Source of the DNA: Hofstenia miamia
Lineage: Eukaryota > Xenacoelomorpha > Acoela
Length of the DNA stretch: 64,000 bases
Direction: 5' to 3'
Assembly: GCA_004352715.1 (NCBI GenBank)
Contig: SCFE01000056.1
Span: 899,335 to 963,334 of the forward strand
The notes under the pieces are model-generated. The model was not told the DNA's origin. It searched no databases and worked only from the letters and a program-made list of their open reading frames with translations. The translations under genes were made by a program, and so were the position numbers. Below are positions 20,640 to 31,440 of this stretch, piece by piece; within the stretch, counting starts at the first letter, position 1, and each line of letters starts with the position of its first letter.

Positions 20640-22055
20640 TGTTTATTATTTAGCGTGATTTGTGATTGGTTAAATCGGTGGATGCTAACCTTTAAAAAAT
20701 GACTAAACTAGTTAAACTTTGATTGACAAGTGCAAACATTAGGTAATGTTCCGGGAGTGTTGATCCTACCCTCTGGTTGGATGCGTAGGTGGAATAGTGC
20801 AAGTTTGTTACTAAAAATAGAAAACAAGGCATGTTCACGCCCTATTGGTTTACCCCTGTGAATCACAGGGAAGGGTATAAAAAGCCTGCAGGAAAACGCT
20901 ATGAAGAGAGAGAGCAGTTGGGGACCACAGAGACTGCAGAAGGAAGTGCTGCCTGATCACCCATAAGATCTCCAACCAGAAGAAAAAGAAACAGTAAACT
21001 GGGACCACAACAGTAGAAGGAAGTAATGTAGGTTCACTCCAGCGATTACGAGAAGAAGCTTGGCACTAAGCGTTTGTTCCGAAATAAGAAGGTACCTCCT
21101 TGTTTGGCTCTACCATAAAAGCAACTCTTGTCACGAACCACACTCGGGTCCCACCCCGTCCGAGGCGCAACGAGTCTGAATTTATTGTTCTTCAGCAAAG
21201 AAAAAGAACGTGTATCCTTGGTAAGAACCTCCCTTGTTCTGTTTGCACGAATTAATTAGGCATTAGCAGTCAGTGATATATAGTGCTCTATATTAACCAT
21301 ACAGTTTAATAAATAAAAGAGGTTGAAACCCGTTTTCTTGTACTCTTGGTAGAAATTTGACATTACTAAGTTTTTGTAAGGAAAACCATGATAAATACAT
21401 TAGGGTTTTGTACTGTAGGATCATAAAAGTCCCAGACGGACTTGAGACATTAAATTCGGACGTAGTTAACATATTTAGCTAAAAAGAGCTAACGTTCACA
21501 TTTGAACACGGAAACGTTAAGTCTTATTAAAATAGAACTAAAATTTACCTAAAGCTTGGTATCAAAATTTGATTGTATTAAGAATAAAATTCTCCAGGTC
21601 CCAAACTAGAGTAAAAACAGAAATTACTGTTCGTAAATTGAGAGTTAGAAAGTGCTTGAGAGTAATAGGTTCCATTGAAATTGGAAATCAAAGTGAGAGT
21701 AATTGGGTAAAATAAGGCAGGGAATTTTTTCATTGCTATACTTTGTGTGCTTTGTAGAAATTTTCACAGAACATTACTCGATTAAAGTGATCTGGGTCCG
21801 TCTCACGTGAGAAGACAAATTAGTGAGAATGGAAATTAGTTCACAGTTGTTAGTAAACCTTGTAAAGAGAAAAGTGTAGAGCGGAGAAAAACCATTAAAT
21901 AATGAATTAATCCATTTGTAATAAATTGATAGGAGCTACTGCTAGAATAATTTTCTTGCAGAATCAGTAGCATTAAGGAAATCAATTGGCTCCTTTGTAA
22001 GCTTTCTATTGAAAAATAACAGAACTAGGTCGTGATTGCAAAAATAAGCTGTTTA
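20640..22055 (+). repeat. LTR/leader-like repeat with promoter, copy 1
   Basis: It is homologous, in inverted orientation, to 28340-29590. From about 20650 it carries a GATTGGTTAAA block, a CCAAT-type CTATTGG (20842-20848), a TATA box in GGGTATAAAAAGCCTGCAGG (20873-20892), a purine-rich leader, a donor-like CTTGGTAAGA (21218-21227) and AATAAATAAAA near 21308-21318. This order (promoter, leader, poly-A signal) is that of an LTR with leader from a retroelement. No coding domain is visible next to it, and LTR borders are not defined. Confidence 0.55.
20842..20892 (+). promoter_or_regulatory. CCAAT and TATA box of the LTR-like repeat
   Basis: CTATTGG followed about 25 bp later by GGGTATAAAAAGCC is a standard RNA polymerase II core promoter. 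The inverted copy keeps the TATA box (GGGTATATAAAGCC, minus strand near 29357-29376), so the promoter is shared by both members of the repeat family. Confidence 0.55.
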
Positions 22056-22778
22056 AGAATCAGAGTTCTCTAAAAAGCATCGGTTTGCCAAAACGATTTT
22101 CCAACATTCTAAACAAGCACCAAGTACAAATTTTTACATTATTTTCTATTGTATTTTTTTCTGAAAAATTAGTTGTGAATGTCTAATATATTAAAAAATA
22201 TTTGTTCTACTCAAGGTATTTTCGAAGCAAATTTGAACATAACACCATTAACTTCCAAATACAGTTAAAATCTTAAAACTTGACACTAGAACAGCGATCA
22301 CTCATTGAAAATATATCTATATCTGATTTTTCAAATGCGAAAATTATTTAAAAGAAACAAAATTACTACAAATAGCAAATTCAATGAGATTATCAACATT
22401 ATTAGAAATATAGGTACCTGCTAGTGTTTTTGCTGAATGAATAATGAAGCAAACAAAGAAAACTTAACGGTCATTTTGACATATTATCGCTTTTCATTTG
22501 TTCAAAATGCTCACTTTTCTCAGAAAGTAAAAAATGTAACTCATATTCTGAAATTTATAGTAAATGAGCCTGGAAAAAGCAAAACACTACATTAACAAAA
22601 TACTACACAATGAAAACTGAAATGTGGAAATACGAAGCTAGTGGGAAATCCAATTAGAATGTGTTATATTTCAATTAAGGAAAGTAATGTAAGCAAAATG
22701 TTCAATGTTTACATTTCTTTGTCAATGGTGCATACATTGTGCGTTCTTCATAACACAGTTTGACTGCCTAATAACGAT
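22056..22778. other. 5' flank of the first glycosyltransferase-like gene
   Basis: AT-rich sequence without a gene. A splice-acceptor-like CATAACACAG (22748-22757) lies 21 bp before the ATG; the second paralog has TTTTAGCAG at the same distance. Confidence 0.5.
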
Positions 22779-24554
22779 ATGCATAAAAATGAATTGAAGA
22801 TTATATTTAGTACCTGCATATTGGCACTTGGATTGTTTTTGATACATATGAATTTTAGTATGCTGCAAAATTCAAGGGTGGAATTTACATTTACACCTGA
22901 TATCATCAAATACCTCCATGATGTTTGTCATACCAAAAATCAAACAGTTTTAATTCTGATTGAAAATTATGGATTTCCTGTAAATTTCTCAGCACCTGCT
23001 GGACTGCAAGTGGTTATTTTGAATGAATTGACAAATCTTACATCAAATCTTCCATTGGTCATATCATTTTTAAGGAATCATGATTGCATAGAAAAAGTTA
23101 TCGTACTTAATTCCGATTCAATCATATTTAACAATTATCAATTGTTAAGAGCAATGGAGGGCAGTCCAAACAACCTCAACAATGTAATTTTAAATAGTAA
23201 TAAGAATCAAGTGAAATTATTGCACATATTGCATTGCTTTTATATGTATGACCACTCGGGTGGATGCAGGAAAACATACAAGTATTCAACATGTGAGCAC
23301 AGTCCAGCAATAATTCAATATTTATATCATTCCAGTGAAGACGTTGCCAATGGTCAGCCATCCCTTACAATTGTTTTTGAAGAATTTAATGCGGAAAGCA
23401 TATTGAACAGCGACTTTCTTATCATGAAGGCTGGTCTGGAAAATTCAAAATTTCTTATCAACTATCACAGTCCATCTTACAAGGTGGGAAGCAATTTGTC
23501 TATCAGAAATGCATTTCCTCCTAATATAGTTGTTGCTGGGGAAACCAAAATGGATAGCTCATGTAAAATGCCTTTTTACAGGAGTCGTCCAAAAGAAGAG
23601 TTGTTCTATACTCCACCAGATAAAATTATTCTGAAGCAATTTGATGGTTTGGATGCTCAAAGTACACAGTGTAACTTAACAAAGAAGTTTTCAGAGATAA
23701 ATTTTGATCTGAAACAAACATTAAATTTCTTATTGATAGCTGAATTTCGTTATAAACAATATTACAAACGTCTTAAGAACATTTTCGAAATCTTGTACAG
23801 ACCCTTCTTTAAACACATACTGTATTGTGGTCCACACATTTTAAATAATAGTTTGTTTGAGAATGTGTCACGCATAAATACAAGTGAAAATAATGGTGTC
23901 ACTTCTTATGACTGCCTTGTTAAAGCAGTCAGGCTTGGTTACCAAGTGGATGGTTACTTATTGTTAAGTGATGATGTTGCTCTACAATATTGGAATTTTG
24001 AAAAACTTAATGTTTCTGGCTTATATATGCAACGTGGTATCAGAAGAATACAATTCAATAACACTCACGACAGTTGGGGTCATTGGAATAAACCTTATGG
24101 TATCCAGGCTTTAAAAAAAGCTATATTCTATTTAGAGCACCAACACGACATTGAAGTGAGAAATTTTTTGTCTCAGTATAAAGAAAACATGCAAGAAACG
24201 GGTGTTCAATCTTATTCTGACTTCGTTTACCTTCCTAATAAGTTCAGTTCTACATACATGAAAGTGGGAGAAGTTCTTGCACGATATGGAGTGTTCTTAG
24301 AAATTGCAACTCCCTTTATATTTCATGGACTTGAAAAATATGAAAAAATTGAGCATCACGAAAAATATAGATTTTATCAAACATATTCTGCTAAGGGAAT
24401 TAGACAATCGGATGCTTCTAAGTTGACCTATGACAGTGTTGTCTTTCATCCTATAAAATTTTCAAAAGTAGCAGACAATAATTCAATATATTCTCTTATT
24501 TTCTGTAAATATATCAAGCATTTACAATCGTTTTTAGAGCGGTTGGGCAAATAG
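22779..24554 (+). CDS. Type II membrane protein, putative DUF288/STELLO-like glycosyltransferase, paralog 1
   Basis: The 591-residue protein has a short N-terminal tail, one membrane anchor at about residues 8-27, and a long lumenal part with many NxS/T sites (for example NQT, NFS, NLT, NLS, NNT), as in Golgi type II transferases. An acidic motif GYLLLSDDVALQYWNF has its two Asp at residues 398-399 and could bind a metal/nucleotide sugar. This block and the flanking VRLGYQVDGY resemble DUF288/STELLO proteins; I recognised this from memory, so the assignment is tentative. It is a single long exon. A close paralog lies at 42493-44259, and residues about 466-534 are encoded by a 207-bp stretch with no differences from that paralog. 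A partial third copy at 25519-25650 is an assembly repeat. Confidence 0.6.
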   Translation: MHKNELKIIFSTCILALGLFLIHMNFSMLQNSRVEFTFTPDIIKYLHDVCHTKNQTVLILIENYGFPVNFSAPAGLQVVILNELTNLTSNLPLVISFLRNHDCIEKVIVLNSDSIIFNNYQLLRAMEGSPNNLNNVILNSNKNQVKLLHILHCFYMYDHSGGCRKTYKYSTCEHSPAIIQYLYHSSEDVANGQPSLTIVFEEFNAESILNSDFLIMKAGLENSKFLINYHSPSYKVGSNLSIRNAFPPNIVVAGETKMDSSCKMPFYRSRPKEELFYTPPDKIILKQFDGLDAQSTQCNLTKKFSEINFDLKQTLNFLLIAEFRYKQYYKRLKNIFEILYRPFFKHILYCGPHILNNSLFENVSRINTSENNGVTSYDCLVKAVRLGYQVDGYLLLSDDVALQYWNFEKLNVSGLYMQRGIRRIQFNNTHDSWGHWNKPYGIQALKKAIFYLEHQHDIEVRNFLSQYKENMQETGVQSYSDFVYLPNKFSSTYMKVGEVLARYGVFLEIATPFIFHGLEKYEKIEHHEKYRFYQTYSAKGIRQSDASKLTYDSVVFHPIKFSKVADNNSIYSLIFCKYIKHLQSFLERLGK

Positions 24555-24795
24555 AATATTTGAATTTAGAATTAGCCACATTGATTTTTGCTTCAAATTC
24601 TATGCATGAATTTAGTTACAAGTAGCCACACTGTTTTGGTTTCAAACTATACATCTTGATTTGAAATTTTGCTTTAGGGAAACATTAGATATAAGCTTAG
24701 CCTTATATTATAGATTCCATAAGTAAAGATTCATTGAATAATATTCTATTTGGGCAGTTGGACCTGTTAATATGTCGGATTGGTAATTGATATTA

Positions 24796-24893
24796 AATCT
24801 ATCAATCTATCTATTTATTTATTTATTTATCTATCTATTTATCTATTTAATCTATCTATCTATCTATATATATATACATATATATATATATAT

Positions 24894-24925
<32 letters not shown>

Positions 24926-24935
24926 TACATATATA
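24796..24935. repeat. Compound microsatellite (TATC/TATT)n and (TA)n
   Basis: ATCTATCT/ATTTATTT units at about 24796-24868 pass into TATATA to 24935. The same array reappears at about 25893-26032 in the duplicated block. Open frames across it are repeat artefacts. Confidence 0.9.
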
Positions 24936-24944
24936 AGTCAGAGC

Positions 24945-25032
24945 TACAACGTGCCGTGCTTTTGTCCGTGCCGTGTCGTGCTCGTGCCGTGCCTAACATT
25001 TTGCTTTACCTAGCCATGCCGTGCCGTGACCC
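24945..25032. repeat. CGTGC-rich repeat patch
   Basis: CGTGCCGTGC-type words recur about ten times in under 90 bp in otherwise AT-rich DNA. Similar GC-rich word clusters mark the ends of hAT-like elements elsewhere here (12326, 40541), so this may be one end of a degraded element. It is repeated at 26042-26129 by the assembly join. Confidence 0.45.
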
Positions 25033-25990
25033 AAATCTATGGAATATGTAAGCGTCTGAAACTCACAATTATTCTTTCTGTTCATGAGATATTAAATGCT
25101 AGTTCATGTTTAATAATACACATGATTCTTAGAAATAGATTTGCATAGAAATTACATTGCGGGCATTTTTAAAATGCAACAACAACATTTGTATTTTCGT
25201 TTCCGCCGTTATGCGATATAATCATTGCTTACAGATGAATTAGATATTATGTTTTGCGATTTTTGTCGAACTGTCGTGGGGCATATTTAGTACATAACAA
25301 ATAATTTATACATGTAATTTAATGTTTCTAAGTTTAAAGTTTATGTTGTAATTATTACATTATATTCCATGCAGTGTTTTCTGATATATTTGTTACCTTT
25401 ATTCAGGGGCAAGTCTACAGGCGGGCTTGGGCGGGGTGTAGCCCATCAAAATCTGCATTCTAGCCTACCCAATGCAACGTCCTGCTGACGCCATGTAGTG
25501 GATAAATATTTCAATCTNGTTGACCTATGACAGTGTTGTCTTTCATCCTATAAAATTTTCAAAAGTAGCAGACAATAATTCAATATATTCTCTTATTTTC
25601 TGTAAATATATCAAGCATTTACAATCGTTTTTAGAGCGGTTGGGCAAATAGAATATTTGAATTTAGAATTAGCCACATTGATTTTTGCTTCAAATTCTAT
25701 GCATGAATTTAGTTACAAGTAGCCACACTGTTTTGGTTTCAAACTATACATCTTGATTTGAAATTTTGCTTTAGGGAAACATTAGATATAAGCTTAGCCT
25801 TATATTATAGATTCCATAAGTAAAGATTCATTGAATAATATTCTATTTGGGCAGTTGGACCTGTTAATATGTCGGATTGGTAATTGATATTAAATCTATC
25901 AATCTATCTATTTATTTATTTATTTATCTATCTATTTATCTATTTAATCTATCTATCTATCTATATATATATACATATATATATATATAT

Positions 25991-26022
<32 letters not shown>

Positions 26023-26489
26023 TACATATATAAGTCAGAGCTACAACGTGCCGTGCTTTTGTCCGTGCCGTGTCGTGCTCGTGCCGTGCCTAACATTTTG
26101 CTTTACCTAGCCATGCCGTGCCGTGACCCAAATCTATGGAATATGTAAGCGTCTGAAACTCACAATTATTCTTTCTGTTCATGAGATATTAAATGCTAGT
26201 TCATGTTTAATAATACACATGATTCTTAGAAATAGATTTGCATAGAAATTACATTGCGGGCATTTTTAAAATGCAACAACAACATTTGTATTTTCGTTTC
26301 CGCCGTTATGCGATATAATCATTGCTTACAGATGAATTAGATATTATGTTTTGCGATTTTTGTCGAACTGTCGTGGGGCATATTTAGTACATAACAAATA
26401 ATTTATACATGTAATTTAATGTTTCTAAGTTTAAAGTTTATGTTGTAATTATTACATTATATTCCATGCAGTGTTTTCTGATATATTTG

Positions 26490-27654
26490 TTACCTTTATT
26501 CAGGGGCAAGTCTACAGGCGGGCTTGGGCGGGGTGTAGCCCATCAAAATCTGCATTCTAGCCTACCCAATGCAACGTCCTGCTGACGCCATGTAGTGGAT
26601 AAATATTTCAATCTTTCTACATACTATAGAGAATTCATAATATTTATTACAATTCAAGGATATTTTAGAGATGTAAGTGGGTCGGTTAGGGCCTGTCTAG
26701 GGCCAAGGTTTTCTAAAAATAAGGGCCAGTTTCGGCTCGAAATTTAATTTAAAGTTTTAAAACTATGCTTACCTTGTAATAATAGAAATTTGTTCAATTT
26801 TTTTGATTTAGGATCTAAGGATATTACTTAGGGCTGGGCGAGTTTAGAAAGCGCTTGTCTCTACTTCATTACTAAAAATGCATTGGTTGATATGATTTCA
26901 CACTAATGAGCTAGATAAGATGCACTGTTGTGCTAAATGTTCCCCCTAAATTAGCAAAGTTTCTTCAATAATTTAGCATTTCCCAAAACATGCATAGAAT
27001 CTTCTTTGACGCTTTTATACTACCCATAATTATGCAACAGGCTTAAGAGAAATTTTTCTTATATTTAGATANGTTACCTTTATTCAGGGGCAAGTCTACA
27101 GGCGGGCTTGGGCGGGGTGTAGCCCATCAAAATCTGCATTCTAGCCTACCCAATGCAACGTCCTGCTGACGCCATGTAGTGGATAAATATTTCAATCTTT
27201 CTACATACTATAGAGAATTCATAATATTTATTACAATTCAAGGATATTTTAGAGATGTAAGTGGGTCGGTTAGGGCCTGTCTAGGGCCAAGGTTTTCTAA
27301 AAATAAGGGCCAGTTTCGGCTCGAAATTTAATTTAAAGTTTTAAAACTATGCTTACCTTGTAATAATAGAAATTTGTTCAATTTTTTTGATTTAGGATCT
27401 AAGGATATTACTTAGGGCTGGGCGAGTTTAGAAAGCGCTTGTCTCTACTTCATTACTAAAAATGCATTGGTTGATATGATTTCACACTAATGAGCTAGAT
27501 AAGATGCACTGTTGTGCTAAATGTTCCCCCTAAATTAGCAAAGTTTCTTCAATAATTTAGCATTTCCCAAAACATGCATAGAATCTTCTTTGACGCTTTT
27601 ATACTACCCATAATTATGCAACAGGCTTAAGAGAAATTTTTCTTATATTTAGAT
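26490..27654 (+). repeat. 582-bp direct repeat around a single N (assembly join)
   Basis: Positions 26490-27071 are repeated at 27073-27654, with one N at 27072. Within it, CAGGGGCAAGTCTACAGGCG (near 26502) followed by GGGCGGGG looks like a hAT-type tip. A GGGCC-rich patch lies near 26687-26730. Confidence 0.88.
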
Positions 27655-28339
27655 AATAATATTATCAAAAAAGTGATATGCTCCCTGGAAGCAATACAAA
27701 TCTTAAAATTTGTAAATTCTTTGCCCTTTTAGACATTATTATATTATATTTCATTTAGTCGCGCACTTGACTTTTGCCAGATTCTGTTATTTTGGATTGG
27801 GCTTAGACCATTTTTATATTTTAATTTAGGCTTGACCAAAGTCTCAGAGCTGGGCCAAAACTGATCTTAACCTTTTTATCGATTAGATGGTTTCTGTAAT
27901 TCGGTTACGATTTTACTTGTAACAATCCATATCTTTTCCAGAGCTGAAAAGTGATCATTTCATTTCTATGGAGACCATTCTCTTTCATCTACTGGCGTTG
28001 AAAGCATATTCAATATTTATCTCAGAGTATATTTCTTTTCGAAATGCACATTGTAGCAAATATGACTGGTCATTGCTTAGATTATTTAAGCTAACTTAAT
28101 TGCACTTCTCCTAATCTATAAAAATATATGAAGTCTAAGCTACACAGAAATTTGCTAAAAGCTAGAATAACTTTTTCAAAAAAGAACTCATTAAGATATG
28201 GTAAGTGGAACACCACTATAAGATAGAGAAATGTCCCCTCCTTCATTTACTTCCCAAAATCAGTCCAGACCAAAACTCATATTCGGCCTCGCAATTGCTT
28301 CTGATTAGATTAAAATTATAGGGCTTTACTTATATGATT
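27655..28339. other. Intergenic sequence
   Basis: No gene seen. The sequence is AT-rich with a small GGGCTTAG/GGGCCAAA patch (27790-27860) that may be old repeat. Confidence 0.55.
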
Positions 28340-29590
28340 TCACAACTCAAAGTTTGGTAGGCAATTGCTTTCTGGAGAATTGTCTGCCTCTAAAGAGACA
28401 TATCTTGCAATCACGACCTAACAATTTTATTTCTCAAAAGTAGACTAAAAACTAGTACTGCTGATTCTGGAAAAGGTTTCTAGCAGCAGCGCCTATTCCT
28501 AACAATTTACTAAAAATAGGATTAATTTACTACGTTACTGCTTCTCTCCTTTCCACTCTTTTACAATTCTGTCTCTACCGGCTTATAGTAGAAATCCTGT
28601 TGACAAACGTTTTTTCGTAAGTTTGTCTTTTCAAGTGGGACATTCCCGGTTCAATTAGTGTGAGTATTGTTGTATTTTGATTTCCACAAAACCAGCAAAT
28701 TAAGGGCCCCCGTTTTGTTCGGAAACTTTTGTAGCACTAGACGATGAAACCCTATAATTTTTAAAATTACAAATGCTAGTATGAACAACAAATCTAGAGA
28801 TTGTGATCACTCTTTTAACCACAGTTTCTGTATCAGTAATTTCTGACAGTTTTCACAGTTTGCTTTACACAAAATTCTCTATAGTTTAGGAGTCGAATTC
28901 AATTACTTCGAATATCAAAAAAGATTCTAATAACGTTTTTTTAAGTTAAAAAGTTTAACCACTATGTGAAGTAAATATAATGGACTATATATCACTAACA
29001 AGAAAAACCAAGGGCTGCAATATGCAAACAAAAGCGGAGAGGTTCTTGTACTGTGCAGGAATCAAGGGAAATTCGACTTCGTTGCGTCTAGGATGAGGTG
29101 GGATCTCAATCAGTAACAGTTCGCGTCACAAAATCAGTGTTTCTTTGGTAAAGCGACAGCAATCTCTTCTGTCTTCTGGAGGTCCAAATTCTTCCTTGCT
29201 TTTTGTGTTTTCTGCATCTGAGGAGGCGACTGCACTCTTCACAGTCCCAACCAACTGTCATTAAAATTCGGGTTGGATTTCTTCTAAGCGATACGGCAGC
29301 ACTCCCTTCCTCAATCTCTGCGGTCCCAAACTGCTCTGCTTTTTGTGTTTTCCTGCAGGCTTTATATACCCTTCACAGTGTTTCACCGGAGAATAACAAA
29401 TAAAAGAGAACACGCCCCCATCTTTCTATTTTTGGTAATTGAATTCATTTTAATTAATGGCCCGTTTGCGCAATTGTCCATCAATGCGGCAATTACGTAT
29501 ATTTGCAGTTGTTAACTAGCAATTTTCCTAGTTTCGTCATTTTTAGAAAATTAGCAGCCAGAGGTTTAACCAATCATAAATTACACTTAA
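28340..29590 (-). repeat. LTR/leader-like repeat with promoter, copy 2 (inverted)
   Basis: On the minus strand this matches 20640-22055 block by block: ATGATTGGTTAAA (near 29580), the TATA box in GGGTATATAAAGCCTGCAGG (about 29357-29376), the GCAGAG...GGGACC leader, a TTAGTGATATATAG block and GAATCAGCAG (near 28450). The copies are diverged, so the duplication is old. Together they form inverted repeats about 6.3 kb apart around the first glycosyltransferase-like gene. Confidence 0.55.
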
Positions 29591-30989
29591 AAATAACTGC
29601 TTTACATAAATTAAACATACAAATGTATAAATATATAGCGCCAAATTTTCCCACAACTATTTGATTGGTTGTCACTATAACAGCATACCATAGGAAGCCA
29701 TAGCACTTAGTATATATTGAAGCAAAAACACACCAAATTAAGTATTTCCTTGGTTGAAAATAAATGCAAATTTCTATTGATGATGGCGTTATATTGCAGT
29801 GCATACTGATTCAACGTGTATCCTACATTAAACTAGTGCTTCTATTATCATAGCCTACAATTGAGGATTGTAAAGAGATTATATTACAAATAATACAAAG
29901 AAAAATTTTGTTACAAAAGTTAAAAAATATTACATATACTTTAAGAAGCAAAAGTTACTGTCATCATGCTTAATTTAATTGTAAATTTTGAGCGCCTTAA
30001 TAAGCAAAAAATCTAAATATAGAGAAAAATCTAGGTGTGATCAAAGCAACTAAGATTATAATCACAACACAATGATTTCTTGCTTATAAATGCAATTCTC
30101 ATTGACTAGCAAAGGAAGCCTAGTTGGTTAGGCTGCGGTTAGACCAAGTGATTGTTAGCTAAAGTAATTACAAAATTGCATCATCAGTAAGTGGTTAGAG
30201 TGTGTTGCAAACTTAATCACATAGTCTACTCGTGACGTTAGTCGTGCGATACTTTGACATGTCACCAAACAATTAGTCCAGCCATGGTCTTATATAAATA
30301 TTGATTTTATTAGAAATAAAGCAAATAAGCGGAAGTACTATACTTACTACAATGCTACGTGTTCAATAAACAAAATGTTATAATAAGATGCTGACACCGG
30401 ATAAATAGTAGCAATTCTCAATATTCAGGAACAAACAACAACTTCACTCAATAAATTCTGGTTATGTAGGACGACCTAAAAGTCAATAAGGTCAAAAAAA
30501 GTCAAAATTAACACTTTTCAAAAATAAAGTCAAATTTCAAAAATAAAGTCAACTGCATACAATTAGTTCTCAGAAATTCGTAGTTTCTTAGAAATTGGAT
30601 GCTGTTTTTCTAATCAATTGAATATTTCTAAGAAATACGCATAATGATAATCCAGTGACGGCTCGTAGATGGCGTAACATGGTGGTGGAAACAATTAATG
30701 TTGTCCTATTGTAAAAGGCTTGGAATAAAAACATAGGCTTCTGTTAATCGTTTTACGGGACGCCAAATCATGCTAAAACCGACAAGGTGAAGATTATGGA
30801 AATTGTGCGCAACTTTCCAATGAGTTTATTCTAGTTTCGCCATCTCAGCCGAAATGCCTGCAAGGTAATATTGATTCCAGGCTCGAGGTCCAATTCTGAA
30901 CTCAAAGCAGGGCATTTTGTTAATAAAAATCATACTCTTTTGAAAAGAGCTGCTGTTAAGGCATTTGTAGTCTTGAAAGAATAACATTG
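29591..30989. other. Intergenic sequence
   Basis: No gene supported. A run of AAAGTCAA-type short repeats lies at 30476-30555. The rest is AT-rich. Confidence 0.55.
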
Positions 30990-31440
30990 GTTAGAATTTT
31001 CCTGGTTTCTTTTTTTTATTCTTTTTTGGTCTGATGTAGAGAGTAAATTCTGAAAATATAAATTTTGGTCTATAATTAAATAGCAAAACTTCGGCATCAG
31101 GAGTTGATGTTGAATATATAACGTTTCGTAGATTATGACACCAAGATTTGTGAACATATGGTAACCGAACATCCACCGCCAGCTTCACTAAATAGATAAA
31201 GATTATGATCCAAGTGTAACATAAGATAATTATCAATATCAACCAGCTGAGTAGGATAATTACACTTTAGTTTTGCTTCTTGGAGTAGAACTACTGCAAA
31301 AGGACTAGCTATTAGGCTAACATTGAGTTCAGTAAATTTGGATAAGAGACCATTAAGATTATTATACCATGTACTTAGGAGTATTGTATTCTTCAAAGAT
31401 TGAGCAATAATTACAAAAATTCTGTGCAACAATTTCGGAT
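30990..31440 (-). pseudogene. LINE endonuclease (APE-type) fragment
   Basis: The minus-strand frame at 31432-31133 reads STWYNNLNGLLSKFTELNV, then PFAVVLLQEAKLK, DIDNY and GGGCSVTI. This follows the N-terminal order of APE-type LINE endonucleases (N-x-NG, the catalytic Glu in LQE, and the GGG block). A frame change follows, after which NVIYSTSTPDAEVLLF continues to about 30990. It is a dead fragment. Confidence 0.6.

Larger units (their letters stand above)
24422..26614 (+). repeat. 1096-bp direct repeat around a single N (assembly join)
   Basis: Positions 24422-25517 are repeated at 25519-26614 with one N at 25518. The first copy includes the last 133 bases of the transferase gene; the second therefore looks like a gene fragment but is not an independent one. 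Long microsatellites agree in length between copies, as expected of the same reads or alleles placed twice. Confidence 0.9.

Noticed and set aside
25519-25651. Apparent third copy of the glycosyltransferase-like gene end
   Set aside because: It is the exact repeat of 24422-24554 next to a single N, so probably an assembly artefact.
24780-26110. 77-codon frames rich in Ser, Ile, Tyr and Leu (two identical copies)
   Set aside because: They are translations of TATC/TATA microsatellites, duplicated by an assembly join.
30115-30150. tRNA-like A-box (TAGTTGGTTAGGCTGCGG)
   Set aside because: No B-box or cloverleaf follows within 80 bp; at best it is a degraded tRNA-derived repeat.
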